This document shows positions 51,250 through 59,450 of a DNA stretch of 64,000 nt, one piece after another (the first letter of the stretch is position 1; every line of letters begins with the position of its first letter). Both the position numbers and the translations under genes were made by a program. Source of the stretch: Actinomycetota bacterium (lineage in GTDB: Bacteria > Actinomycetota > Actinomycetes > S36-B12); assembly GCA_016717115.1 (NCBI GenBank), contig JADKGE010000004.1, forward strand, positions 100,043 through 164,042, written 5' to 3'. The notes beneath the pieces are model-generated. The model saw nothing but the letters and a program-made list of their open reading frames with translations. It did not search any database and had not been told where the DNA came from.

Positions 51250-52653
51250 GTGCCCAAACAGCCCTCAGGGGACTTCCCCTTCCCTGCTGACGCCGACCGC
51301 ATGCACCGGTTCGATCCGGAGATGACCGGGCTCATCCTCGAGTACGTGGCAGAGCGGCTCGCCATGCACGAGACGTCCGTCGACGGGCTCGGCGACCGCA
51401 GGCACCTCGAGCAGGCCGTGGCCGGCCTGATCGGCGACGAACCCCGCGAGGCGAGCGCCGTGCTCGACATCTACGTGAACCATCTGGCCAACACGATCCT
51501 GTCGGCCGACAGCCCGCGCTACCACGCCTTCATCCCCGCGGCGCCCACGAAGGCCTCCCTCCTGTTCGACATGGTCGTGTCGGCCGCCTCGTTGCAGGGC
51601 TGCTCGTGGCTCGAGGCCGCTGGGGCCGTGATCGCCGAGAACCAGGCGCTGCGTGTGATGTCCGACCTCGCAGGACTGCCGGCGTCGGCGGGCGGCGTGT
51701 TCGTGTCCGGCGGATCGGCCGGCAACCTGTCCGCGCTCGTCGTCGCCCGCGACACGGCGCGACGAGCACGCATCCAGTCGGGACTGCCGGAAGTGCGCAT
51801 GCGGGTGGTCGTGAGCGATCAGGCGCACTCATCGATCAAGAACGCTCTGAACATCACCGGCATGGACGCGCTCATCGTCCCCACTCTCGACGGCCGACTC
51901 GAGGGAGGGGTGCTGCGCGAAACCCTGTCGGACGACGCCGATCTCAGCGACGTCGTCGCTGTCGTCGCCACCGCGGGGACGACCAATGCCGGAATCATCG
52001 ACGACCTCGCTGCCGCAGCTGCGGTGGCGGCGGAACACGGCTGGTGGTTCCACGTCGACGGCGCCTACGGCGGGGCGGGGATGCTGTCGCGCCACCTTCG
52101 GGATCGCTATGCGGGGGTGGAGCGGGCCGATTCGCTCGTGATGGACCCGCACAAGTGGTGGTTCGCCCCCTTCGACTCGGCGGCACTCATCTACCGTGAT
52201 CCGAGGCTGGCCAAGGCCGTTCACACGCAGGACGCCTCCTACCTGGACGTGATCCACGAGGACGACGAGGACTTCAACCCCAGCGACCTGGCGTACCACC
52301 TGACCCGACGGGCCAGGGGGATGGCGCTGTGGTTCTCGATGGCCGTCAACGGGCTGGACGCCTACCGCGATGCCGTCGATCACTCCCTGGCCCTGGCCCG
52401 GTACGCAGCAGCCCGCATCGACGAGGACCCCGACCTCCACCTCATCCGCGAACCCGACCTGTCCGTGGTGCTGTTTCGCCGCGTGGGCTGGCTGCATGCC
52501 GACTACGAGGCGTGGGGCCAGCGCCTGCTGCACGAGCAGACGGCCTTCGTCACCCACAGTGCCTGGCGGGGCGAGACCGTGGGCCGCCTGGTGTTCCTGC
52601 ACCCGGCGACGACCACCGAGATGGTCGATGAGGTCCTGGCCACCCTGGGCTGA
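51250..52653 (+). CDS. PLP-dependent group II decarboxylase-like enzyme
   Basis: This 467-residue enzyme has the group II decarboxylase layout: a PLP-phosphate site GVFVSGGSAGNLSALVVARD, the aspartate in WWFHVDGAYGGAG and the Schiff-base lysine in VMDPHKWWFAPFDSAALIYR. Related enzymes decarboxylate aromatic amino acids, glutamate or 2,4-diaminobutyrate; the substrate cannot be settled. GTG start, leaderless arrangement. It runs into a CsbD gene after about 100 bases that contain a hairpin. Confidence 0.9.
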   Translation: MPKQPSGDFPFPADADRMHRFDPEMTGLILEYVAERLAMHETSVDGLGDRRHLEQAVAGLIGDEPREASAVLDIYVNHLANTILSADSPRYHAFIPAAPTKASLLFDMVVSAASLQGCSWLEAAGAVIAENQALRVMSDLAGLPASAGGVFVSGGSAGNLSALVVARDTARRARIQSGLPEVRMRVVVSDQAHSSIKNALNITGMDALIVPTLDGRLEGGVLRETLSDDADLSDVVAVVATAGTTNAGIIDDLAAAAAVAAEHGWWFHVDGAYGGAGMLSRHLRDRYAGVERADSLVMDPHKWWFAPFDSAALIYRDPRLAKAVHTQDASYLDVIHEDDEDFNPSDLAYHLTRRARGMALWFSMAVNGLDAYRDAVDHSLALARYAAARIDEDPDLHLIREPDLSVVLFRRVGWLHADYEAWGQRLLHEQTAFVTHSAWRGETVGRLVFLHPATTTEMVDEVLATLG

Positions 52654-52669
52654 GGGATATCCCAGCCAT

Positions 52670-52708
52670 CTCCCCTCTGCCGTCGCGGGGTCCGCAGGGA
52701 AGGGGGAG
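52670..52708 (+). terminator. Imperfect hairpin after the decarboxylase gene
   Basis: CTCCCC (52670-52675) pairs with GGGGAG (52703-52708), and CTGC (52677-52680) with GCAG (52694-52697), 17 bases past the stop. Confidence 0.4.
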
Positions 52709-52757
52709 ACTAGGAATCGGGCCCGGGCGCACCGGGACCTGACGATGGGAGCACCCG

Positions 52758-52943
52758 ATGGATCCGAATCTGGAAGAGGCCAAGGGCCGAGTGAAGGAAG
52801 CCGTTGGCGACCTCACCGACAACGACGACCTGAAGGCGGAAGGCGCTGCCGATCAGACGGCTGCCAAGGCCAAGGGCGTGGTCGACGACGTGGCCCACAA
52901 GGTCGAGGACGTCATCGACTCCGTCAAGGACAAGCTGTCCTGA
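52758..52943 (+). CDS. CsbD-family stress protein
   Basis: The 61-residue protein starts MDPNLEEAKGRVKEAVGDLT and continues NDDLKAEGAADQ, the CsbD-like pattern of acidic helical stress proteins. A GGGAG site precedes the ATG. Members are often general-stress proteins. It precedes the DUF1269 gene. Confidence 0.88.
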   Translation: MDPNLEEAKGRVKEAVGDLTDNDDLKAEGAADQTAAKAKGVVDDVAHKVEDVIDSVKDKLS

Positions 52944-53014
52944 TCACCACCTCGTAGGTCCGGGCCGGTCGCCCAACCGACGTCCGGCCTCACAACAACG
53001 AAAGAAGGATGTTC

Positions 53015-53620
53015 ATGTCCGACGAACCAACAACGGATCCCGTGGCCGACGAGCTCACGGTGGACGTTGCCGCAGTCAGCGACGGTGCCTACACCCTCCT
53101 CGTCGCCGACTTCAACGACACCGATGCCGCATGGGAGGCCTACGAGCTCCTGAAGTCCCTCGAAGACGGTAGGCACATCGAGCTCGAGAGCGTCGTGGTC
53201 GTCAAGCGTGGCGACGACGGCCAGCTGGAGATCCAGAAGGCCACCGACCACAGCACCCGCCGGGGCCTCGGCTGGGGCCTTGTGGGCGGCGTCGTTCTCG
53301 GAGTGATCTTCCCGCCGTCGATCATCGGCAGCGCGGTCGTGCTGGGTGCCGCCGGTGCGGCGACCGGCAAGCTGCGCGAGCTGCATCACCGCACCGAGCT
53401 CGCCGACGAGCTCCAGGACGCCATCGACCCCGGGCACTCGGGGATCATCGCCTTGGTGTCCGACCCGGCCGTGATCGAGGTCAGGAAGGCGCTCGACAAG
53501 GCGAACAAGGTCGTGGAGTCGGCTGTCGACGACGTCGTCGCCAAGGACATGAAGGCGGCGGCGAAGGAGGCCGAGGCGGAGGAGAAGGCCGCCGAGGGCG
53601 ACGAGGCGGCCAAAGCCTGA
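53015..53620 (+). CDS. DUF1269 membrane-associated stress protein
   Basis: The 201-residue protein has the DUF1269 pattern: LLVADFNDTDAAWEAYELLK at the N-terminus, the VVVVKRGDDGQLEIQKATDH segment, and a glycine-rich membrane segment (GWGLVGGVVLGVIFPPSIIG) followed by ATGKLRELHHRTELADELQD. It ends in a charged coiled-coil tail. ATG 53015 was chosen over 53009 because AAGAAGG then sits six bases away. Confidence 0.85.
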   Translation: MSDEPTTDPVADELTVDVAAVSDGAYTLLVADFNDTDAAWEAYELLKSLEDGRHIELESVVVVKRGDDGQLEIQKATDHSTRRGLGWGLVGGVVLGVIFPPSIIGSAVVLGAAGAATGKLRELHHRTELADELQDAIDPGHSGIIALVSDPAVIEVRKALDKANKVVESAVDDVVAKDMKAAAKEAEAEEKAAEGDEAAKA

Positions 53621-53639
53621 CCGGTGGCTCGGAACTCGT

Positions 53640-53671
53640 GGCAGTGGCCGCCCCAAGGGGCGGCCACTGCC
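53640..53671. terminator. Strong bidirectional hairpin (15-bp stem)
   Basis: A perfect 15-base inverted repeat from G53640 to C53671 with only AA between its arms, 20 bases past the DUF1269 stop. It has no T-tract. It can act on either strand. Confidence 0.75.
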
Positions 53672-53755
53672 GTGTCGGTCGAGGCGCAGGCGGGTTGGGA
53701 GAGGTTGGGACGTTCGACCCTAGGACAGGGGTTGGCGGGCCTCCATGATGCTCAG

Positions 53756-54253
53756 GTGTTTCTGCGCGAGGCGGTGCCGCTGCAGGTGCCGGCCCCCACG
53801 GCCTGGCGCCGCATGCTCGTGCACCTGCGCCTGGACGGCCTCCAGAACGTGTCCGACGAGGCCTTCGGCAGCGGCCGGCAGTTGCTCATCCGGGCCAGCG
53901 GCATCGGCCTGTCGAAGAAGGTGCAGGTGCAGATCCTGCCCCCCTACGTGGAGGACGGCACCATGGTCGTCCCCGTGCGCTGGATGGCCACCGGCCCCAC
54001 GGGTGCCCTGTTCCCGCAGCTGGACGGCAACGTCGAGATCGCGCGCACCTCGCCTGAGGAGTCCCTCATCTCCCTGGTCGGCAGCTACCGGCCGCCGCTC
54101 GGCGACCTCGGCGCCGGCCTCGACCGCGCGGTCCTGCACCGGGTGGCGCAGTCCACGTTCCGGGGCTTCCTGGGCGACCTGCGCGACGCGTTGAGCGCGG
54201 CCACCCCTGCCGACGACGTCGACCTCGACCTGGAGAACGTGCTGCGCAAGTGA
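53756..54253 (+). CDS. SRPBCC-like hypothetical protein
   Basis: From GTG 53756 the protein has 165 residues. The sequence (LVHLRLDGLQNVSDEAFGSG, QILPPYVEDGTMVVPVRWMA, LFPQLDGNVEIARTSPEESL) has the alternating strand pattern of a START/SRPBCC-type cavity protein, but the match is not strong. A longer frame starting at 53624 crosses the terminator hairpin and was rejected. Function unknown. Confidence 0.6.
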   Translation: MFLREAVPLQVPAPTAWRRMLVHLRLDGLQNVSDEAFGSGRQLLIRASGIGLSKKVQVQILPPYVEDGTMVVPVRWMATGPTGALFPQLDGNVEIARTSPEESLISLVGSYRPPLGDLGAGLDRAVLHRVAQSTFRGFLGDLRDALSAATPADDVDLDLENVLRK

Positions 54254-54292
54254 CTGCCGACGCACGGCGCCGGCGCACGACACAATGACCCC

Positions 54293-55042
54293 ATGAACGA
54301 GCAGGCGATCCGCACCGGGATCGCCCTCGCCCTGCTGCTTGCCGCCGCCCTCGCGGTCATGACCTATGGCGGGCTGGCGTACCGCCGGGAGCTGCTCGTC
54401 GCCGCACTCCGCGCTCTCGTCCAGCTCGTCGCGGTGGCACTGATCATCGCGTGGATCTTCACCCACCCGCAGGCGGCGTTCCTCTATCTCGGGGTGATGC
54501 TCGTCGTGGCGGCCTACACCTCGAACCGTCGCATCGGCGGCGACTCCCGCGACCGCCTGGGCATCCTCCTGGCCATCTTCCTCGGTGCCTCCGCGACCGT
54601 GCTCATCGTGGCAGTGACCGGTGCGCTGGAGTTCAGTGCGCAGTCGCTCCTGCCCTTCTCTGCGCAGATGATCGGTGGCGCGATGACCACGGCCTCGCTC
54701 GCCGGCGTGCGGCTCCGCGACGACGTCAAGGACCAGTTCACCGTCTTCGAGGGCTACGTGGCGCTGGGCGCCACGTACCGGCAGGCCGGCCGTGAGTTCT
54801 CCCAGCGCGCCGCGGAGAAGTCGTTGTTCCCCACCCTCGATCAGACCAAGAGCGCCGGGCTCGTCACGCTGCCAGGGGCGTTCGTCGGCATGCTGCTGGG
54901 CGGTGCGTCTCCACTGCTGGCAGCCCAGATCCAGCTTCTGGTGCTCATCGGCCTGCTGCTCGTGCAATGCATCACCGCACTGATCACGACCCGGGTGATC
55001 AGCCCGCTCGCTCCCGCCGGTCACGGGGGAGCGCGCGCATGA
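54293..55042 (+). CDS. FetB/UPF0014-type ABC permease
   Basis: This 249-residue membrane protein matches the UPF0014/FetB family: RRELLVAALRALVQLVAVAL, a conserved SAQMIGGAMTTASLAGVRLR segment and PTLDQTKSAGLVTLPGAFVG with GMLLGGASPLLAAQIQ. Such permeases, with a separate ATPase, export iron in E. coli (FetAB) or move UDP-glucose/aluminium-related cargo in plants (STAR1/2). It overlaps the ATPase start by four bases. A CACAAT box eight bases before the ATG may be its -10. Confidence 0.88.
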   Translation: MNEQAIRTGIALALLLAAALAVMTYGGLAYRRELLVAALRALVQLVAVALIIAWIFTHPQAAFLYLGVMLVVAAYTSNRRIGGDSRDRLGILLAIFLGASATVLIVAVTGALEFSAQSLLPFSAQMIGGAMTTASLAGVRLRDDVKDQFTVFEGYVALGATYRQAGREFSQRAAEKSLFPTLDQTKSAGLVTLPGAFVGMLLGGASPLLAAQIQLLVLIGLLLVQCITALITTRVISPLAPAGHGGARA

Positions 55043-55839
55043 GCCACGGTGACCCGAAGGTGCATCCCGAGGTCTTCCGGCTCGAGGACGTCTCGGTGTC
55101 CTACGGCGAGCAGCTGGCCGTGCAGGACGTCACGATGACGATCGAAGCGCGCCAGGTGACTGCGCTCATCGGCCCGAGCGGGTGCGGCAAGACCACGCTT
55201 CTGCGCTGCCTCAACCGGCTGAACGACCTCATCCCCGAGGCACGCGTCGGCGGGCTCGTGTCCTATCGGGGCACCGATCTCTACGGGCCTGGCGTCGACC
55301 CGATCGAGATCCGGCAGCGGATCGGGATGGTGTTCCAGAAGCCGAACCCGTTCCCGAAGTCGATCCGCGACAACGTCGCCTACGGCCCGAGGCTCCGTCA
55401 CGAGAAGGCCGACCTCGACGAGCTTGTCGAACGCTGCCTCACGCGGGTCGGGCTGTGGGACGAGGTGCGGAACGATCTCGGCAGGAGCGCCCTACAGCTG
55501 TCGGGCGGCCAGCAGCAAAGGCTCGTCATCGCCCGCTGCCTGGCGGTGGACCCGGACGTGATCCTCATGGACGAGCCGGCCGCGTCGCTCGACCCGATCG
55601 CCACCGAGCGGATCGAGGACCTCATGGTCGAGCTCGCCGCCGACTACACGATCGTGCTGGTCACCCACAACCTGCAGCAGGCCACGCGCGTCGCCGACCA
55701 CACCGCGTTCTTCGCCGCGGAGTTCGACGAGCAGGGCGCCCGCCGTGGCCGGCTGGTCGAGCACGCCCCCACCGCGGTGCTGTTCGAGGATCCGCAGGAC
55801 CAGCGGACCCGCGACTACATTGCCGGCCGCTTCGCCTGA
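55039..55839 (+). CDS. PstB-type ABC ATPase paired with the FetB-type permease
   Basis: This 266-residue ATPase has Walker A IGPSGCGKTTLLRCLNRLND, signature LSGGQQQRLVIARCLAV and Walker B VILMDEPAASLDP. The stretch VFQKPNPFPKSIRDNVAYGP is diagnostic of the PstB (phosphate importer) subfamily, but no PstA/PstC/PstS genes are near. Its start lies in the stop of the UPF0014 permease (ATGA), so the two form one transporter. The substrate is inferred only from the permease. Confidence 0.87.
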   Translation: MSHGDPKVHPEVFRLEDVSVSYGEQLAVQDVTMTIEARQVTALIGPSGCGKTTLLRCLNRLNDLIPEARVGGLVSYRGTDLYGPGVDPIEIRQRIGMVFQKPNPFPKSIRDNVAYGPRLRHEKADLDELVERCLTRVGLWDEVRNDLGRSALQLSGGQQQRLVIARCLAVDPDVILMDEPAASLDPIATERIEDLMVELAADYTIVLVTHNLQQATRVADHTAFFAAEFDEQGARRGRLVEHAPTAVLFEDPQDQRTRDYIAGRFA

Positions 55840-55937
55840 GTTTCCCGGCGGCCGACGCGGTTCCCGCCACCTCGGGGCGTGTGACGTGCTTCACCACGGG
55901 CAAGGGGGGTGATCGGCAGCAGGTTCCCGCGGGAATA

Positions 55938-55954
55938 TGTTGTACCCGACAACA
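55938..55954. promoter_or_regulatory. TGTTGT/ACAACA inverted repeat before a micro-gene
   Basis: TGTTGT (55938-55943) and ACAACA (55949-55954) form perfect six-base arms around five bases, 20 bases ahead of the ATG at 55975. This could be a regulator binding site or a short hairpin. Confidence 0.4.
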
Positions 55955-55974
55955 AAAGTCGAGGAGACATCGCC

Positions 55975-56112
55975 ATGGGACACCTCATGCATCGCATCCT
56001 GCCGTTCATGGATTCCGACACGTGGTCGCGCAGGACGTGGCACGGTCACCGGCTGCCGATGGTGTCCGCGCAGAGCGAGCGCGACGACATCATGGGCTAC
56101 TTCGTCGACTAG
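55975..56112 (+). CDS. Hypothetical micro-protein (45 aa)
   Basis: A strong GAGGAG site precedes this ATG. The 45-residue product is His- and Arg-rich at its centre (SRRTWHGHRLPMVSAQ), hydrophilic and ends DDIMGYFVD. No family is recognised. The inverted repeat just upstream suggests its own regulation. Confidence 0.5.
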   Translation: MGHLMHRILPFMDSDTWSRRTWHGHRLPMVSAQSERDDIMGYFVD

Positions 56113-56156
56113 CGTTTCCCCTGACGCGGAGCGACGCCTCCGGTAGGAGGTGGAGC

Positions 56157-56918
56157 ATGACGATCCGCGATGTCGAGGGTCTGGTCGCGGTAGTCACCGG
56201 CGGCTCGTCCGGCATCGGCCTGGCCACGGCGCGGTTGCTGCAGTCGCGCGGGGCGAGGGTCGCGGTCCTCGACCGGCAGCCACCCGTCGATTCCACGGCC
56301 CTCCTGTACGTCGCGGCCGACGTGACCGATGATGACTCCGTGCGCGCGGCGATCGCGACGGTGGTGGACCGACTCGGCGGGCTGGACATCCTCGTGAACA
56401 ACGCGGGCATCGGCGCCGCGGGCACGGTCGAGGACAACGACATCGAGGAGTGGCAGCGGGTCTTCGACGTGAACCTGCTCGGGCTCGTGCGGGTGACCAG
56501 GGCGGCGCTACCGCACCTGCGTCGATCCTCCTCCGCCGCGATCGTCAATACCTGCTCCGTCGTGGCGACTGCCGGCTTGCCCTCGCGGGCGCTCTACAGC
56601 GCCACCAAGGGCGCCGTCCTCTCACTCACGCTCGCGATGGCCGCCGACCACGTGCGCGAGGGCATTCGCGTCAATGCGGTCAACCCCGGCACCGCGGACA
56701 CGCCGTGGGTGGAACGGCTCCTGTCCGCCGCTGCTGACCCGCTGGCCGAGCGGGCCGCGCTCGAGGCGCGGCAGCCTCTGGGGCGCCTTGTCTCGGCCGA
56801 CGAGGTGGCCAGCGCCATCGTCTTCCTCGCGAGTCCGCAGTCCGGCGCGACCACGGGCACGAGCCTGGCGGTCGACGGCGGAATGGCCGGGCTGCGCCTG
56901 CGTCCGTCGCCGTCGTAG
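56157..56918 (+). CDS. Short-chain dehydrogenase/reductase
   Basis: This 253-residue SDR has TGGSSGIGLATARLLQSRGA (NAD-binding), the acidic VAADV, NNAG, and the active-site YxxxK in ALYSATKGAVLSLTL with serine in TCSVVATAG. It follows AGGAGGTGGAGC. The substrate cannot be told. Confidence 0.88.
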   Translation: MTIRDVEGLVAVVTGGSSGIGLATARLLQSRGARVAVLDRQPPVDSTALLYVAADVTDDDSVRAAIATVVDRLGGLDILVNNAGIGAAGTVEDNDIEEWQRVFDVNLLGLVRVTRAALPHLRRSSSAAIVNTCSVVATAGLPSRALYSATKGAVLSLTLAMAADHVREGIRVNAVNPGTADTPWVERLLSAAADPLAERAALEARQPLGRLVSADEVASAIVFLASPQSGATTGTSLAVDGGMAGLRLRPSPS

Positions 56919-56981
56919 TGCGCTGAGCCGGGTGGCGAGGAGCGCTCGCGTGAAGAACCCGTTGTGATTCGGCTCCTGGCA

Positions 56982-56998
56982 TCAAGGTCGCGTCAAGG
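56982..56998 (+). promoter_or_regulatory. OmpR/KdpE-type direct repeat before the KdpD-like gene
   Basis: TCAAGG occurs at 56982 and again at 56993, an 11-base period. The spacing is that of OmpR/PhoB-family (KdpE-class) operators. A matching pair lies before the kdpF region. Confidence 0.5.
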
Positions 56999-57037
56999 GG
57001 GGCTGCTTGCGGTCGTGGTCGGAGCGATTCTTGTTTC

Positions 57038-57487
57038 GTGAACACCACCAGACCGCACGGCGACCCCGTCATCGACTTCATCCTCGGAAGGGATGGCGCT
57101 CGACTGTCGTTCGCCGCCGCGGTCGGCATCACCTTCGTCTCGTGCCTCGTCCTGGCCGCCGCGGCGGCATCGGGCCTCCTCGGCGGCGCACGTGCCTTCG
57201 GCGGATTCGTCGTCATCGTCGTGATCGTTTCGTGGTGGTCGTCGCCGGTCTCGGCCCTGGCCCTTGCCGTGGTGGCCCTTCTCTTCGCCAACGGATTCGC
57301 GGTCGACACCGGCGGCACGCTCGCCTGGCACGGTGAAGCAGACCTGTTGAGGCTGTTGTGCCTCCTCGCGCTGGCCGTGACGGCGTCCATTCTGGGACGT
57401 CTGCACCTGGATCGGGCGCGACGCCAGGGACCGCCCGCTGCCGCCGACAACCGGTCCCACGACTGGTGGCAGGTGGCGGACCGTTAA
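57038..57487 (+). CDS. Stand-alone KdpD-like (DUF4118) membrane domain
   Basis: The 149-residue protein has about four membrane helices and ends ALLFANGFAVDTGGTLAWHG, then DLLRLLCLLALAVTASILGR. This has the layout of the membrane region of KdpD (LLVNFSFVPPLGTFTIAEPE, then VTFVIVASVVATIVDR), so it looks like a detached DUF4118-type sensor domain. It is GTG-started and lies immediately upstream of the kdp genes. Its function is inferred from that position. Confidence 0.6.
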   Translation: MNTTRPHGDPVIDFILGRDGARLSFAAAVGITFVSCLVLAAAAASGLLGGARAFGGFVVIVVIVSWWSSPVSALALAVVALLFANGFAVDTGGTLAWHGEADLLRLLCLLALAVTASILGRLHLDRARRQGPPAAADNRSHDWWQVADR

Positions 57488-57532
57488 GGGCACGTCAGCA
57501 GGGGACCGGGTCGCGTCAAGGGCCCGTCAGGA
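57484..57532 (+). promoter_or_regulatory. Two 11-base-period direct repeats (KdpE-type operator candidate)
   Basis: TTAAGG (57484) and TCAGCA (57495), then TCAAGG (57516) and TCAGGA (57527) form two pairs with 11-base period, the first overlapping the stop of the KdpD-like gene. They lie about 80-125 bases before the first KdpF-like start. They resemble the repeat at 56982. Confidence 0.5.
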
Positions 57533-57609
57533 CGGCCTTGGCGTCCCAGCTGAAGGGATCTACTGGAACTGGGCCGGGAGTAGTCCGGCATCTCAAGGAG
57601 GAAGTGAAC

Positions 57610-57693
57610 ATGGCTGAGTTCGTCGCCGTCGGCGTCATCGTGGTGCTGGCCGCCGTTGTCCTGGTCGTCGCGAACGGTTTGGAGAAGTTGTGA
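57610..57693 (+). CDS. 27-residue hydrophobic KdpF-like micropeptide
   Basis: The 27-residue peptide has one membrane helix (FVAVGVIVVLAAVVLVVANG) and a short charged end. An AGGAGG site gives it a strong start. Its stop overlaps the kdpF start by four bases (GTGA). It is similar in size and character to KdpF, suggesting a duplication or partner peptide. Confidence 0.6.
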   Translation: MAEFVAVGVIVVLAAVVLVVANGLEKL

Positions 57694-57779
57694 GCGTCCT
57701 CGGTGCGGCTGCCCTCGTCGTGGCAGCAGCGGTCCTCGTCTACCTCGTGGTGTCGCTCGTGCGCGCCGAGAAGTTCTGA
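57690..57779 (+). CDS. kdpF: KdpF micropeptide
   Basis: The 29-residue peptide from GTG 57690 is a single membrane helix (ALVVAAAVLVYLVVSLVRAE) ending RAEKF, the KdpF pattern. KdpF stabilises the KdpABC potassium pump. It lies nine bases before kdpA. Confidence 0.8.
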   Translation: MSVLGAAALVVAAAVLVYLVVSLVRAEKF

Positions 57780-57788
57780 GGCCCGATC

Positions 57789-59450
57789 ATGAACGCGACA
57801 TTCGGGGCAGTCCTTCAAGTCCTCGTCCTCGTCCTCGCCCTCGGGCTGGTGTACCGGCCCTTCGGTGACTACATGGCCCGCTCCCTCGAGTCGCCTCGGC
57901 ACACCCGGGTCGAGCGCGGCATCTACCGGATCATCGGGGTCGACTCGTCTGCCGACCAGCGCTGGTCGGTGTACCTGCGCTCGGTGCTGGCGTTCTCCGT
58001 CGTCTCGGTCCTTGCGCTGTATGCGCTCCTTCGGCTGCAGGCCTACCTGCCGTACTCGCTGGGCAGGGAGGGGATGCCGTCGCTCCAGTCTCTCAACACC
58101 GCTGTCAGCTTCGTCACCAACACGAACTGGCAGTCGTACTCGGGCGAGGCGGCCCTGGGCTACACGGCCCAGATGGCCGGCCTCGCAGTGCAGAACTTCC
58201 TGTCAGCCGCGGTCGGGATTGCGGTGGCCGTCGCGCTCATCCGGGGGCTGGCGCGTACTCATACCGATCGGCTTGGCAACTTCTGGGTCGACCTGACCCG
58301 GATCACGATCCGGATTCTGCTGCCGGTCGCGGTGGTCTTCGGCATCGTGCTGATCCTCAACGGGGTCGTGCAGAACTTCGCCGGCGACACCACCATCACG
58401 ACCCTCACAGGCGGGACGCAGACCATTCCCGGCGGTCCGGTGGCGAGCCAGGAGGTGATCAAGGAGCTCGGGACGAACGGTGGCGGGTTCTACAACGCGA
58501 ACTCGTCGCACCCGTTCGAGAACCCGAACGGGCTGACGAACCTCATTGAGATTTTCCTCATCCTGGTGATCCCGTTCAGCCTCACCCGTACGTTCGGCCG
58601 CATCGTCGGCGACCTGCGGCAGGGCTACGCGATCCTCGCCGTCATGGCCTCCATCTGGGCCACGGTGACCGGACTGCTGATCTGGGTCGAGCTCAACCAC
58701 GCCGGCCCCGCACTCCAGCTGGCGGGTGGGGCCATGGAGGGCAAGGAGGTCCGCTTCGGCGTGCCGATGTCAGCCGTCTTCGCGTCGGCGACCACCAGCA
58801 CGTCGACCGGCGCCGTGAACTCGATGCACGACTCCTTCACGGCGTACGGCGGCGGGCTGGCCCTGTTCAACATGACGCTCGGCGAGGTCACGCCCGGCGG
58901 CACCGGCTCCGGGCTGTACGGCATGCTCGTCGCCGCCATCGTCGCGGTGTTCATCGCCGGCCTGATGGTCGGCCGTACGCCGGAGTACCTCGGCAAGAAG
59001 ATCGGTGCGCGGGAGATGAAGCTCGTCGCCCTCTACATCCTGACGACGCCTACCCTCCTCCTCCTGGGGCTCGGTGCCGCCATGGCTACCGAGACCGGTC
59101 GGGCGGCGATCCTGAATCCCGGGCCGCACGGCCTTTCGGAGGTCTTCTACGGCTTCGCGTCCGCGTCCAACAACAACGGCTCGGCCTTCGCCGGCCTCGG
59201 TGCCAACACGGACTTCTACAACATCGCGCTCGCGGTGGCGATGTTCCTGGGTCGCCTGCTGCCCATCTGCTTCGTGCTCGCCCTCGCCGGGTCCCTCGCC
59301 CAGCAGGGCAAGGCACCGGCCTCTGCCGGGACCCTGCCCACCTATCGACCCCAGTTCGTCCTGCTCACCGTCGGCGTCATCCTCATCGTGGCCGGGCTCA
59401 CCTTCGTGCCTGCCCTGGCCCTCGGCCCCCTTGCGGAGGGACTGTCATGA
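57789..59450 (+). CDS. kdpA: Potassium-transporting ATPase subunit A
   Basis: This 553-residue membrane protein carries all four KdpA pore-filter segments: TNTNWQSYSGE, TNGGGFYNANSSHPFENP, ATTSTSTGAVNSMHDS and ASNNNGSAFAG. KdpA binds and selects K+ for the KdpFABC complex. It overlaps kdpB by four bases. Length and helices are normal. Confidence 0.97.
   Translation: MNATFGAVLQVLVLVLALGLVYRPFGDYMARSLESPRHTRVERGIYRIIGVDSSADQRWSVYLRSVLAFSVVSVLALYALLRLQAYLPYSLGREGMPSLQSLNTAVSFVTNTNWQSYSGEAALGYTAQMAGLAVQNFLSAAVGIAVAVALIRGLARTHTDRLGNFWVDLTRITIRILLPVAVVFGIVLILNGVVQNFAGDTTITTLTGGTQTIPGGPVASQEVIKELGTNGGGFYNANSSHPFENPNGLTNLIEIFLILVIPFSLTRTFGRIVGDLRQGYAILAVMASIWATVTGLLIWVELNHAGPALQLAGGAMEGKEVRFGVPMSAVFASATTSTSTGAVNSMHDSFTAYGGGLALFNMTLGEVTPGGTGSGLYGMLVAAIVAVFIAGLMVGRTPEYLGKKIGAREMKLVALYILTTPTLLLLGLGAAMATETGRAAILNPGPHGLSEVFYGFASASNNNGSAFAGLGANTDFYNIALAVAMFLGRLLPICFVLALAGSLAQQGKAPASAGTLPTYRPQFVLLTVGVILIVAGLTFVPALALGPLAEGLS

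Noticed and set aside
52654..52663. GGGATATCCC palindrome as a regulator site
   Set aside because: It sits directly after a stop codon and beside a hairpin, is only ten bases long and is not repeated elsewhere in the window, so chance is likely.
53624..54253. Longer frame for the SRPBCC-like gene from 53624
   Set aside because: It would run through the 15-bp terminator hairpin at 53640-53671; the GTG at 53756 is more plausible.
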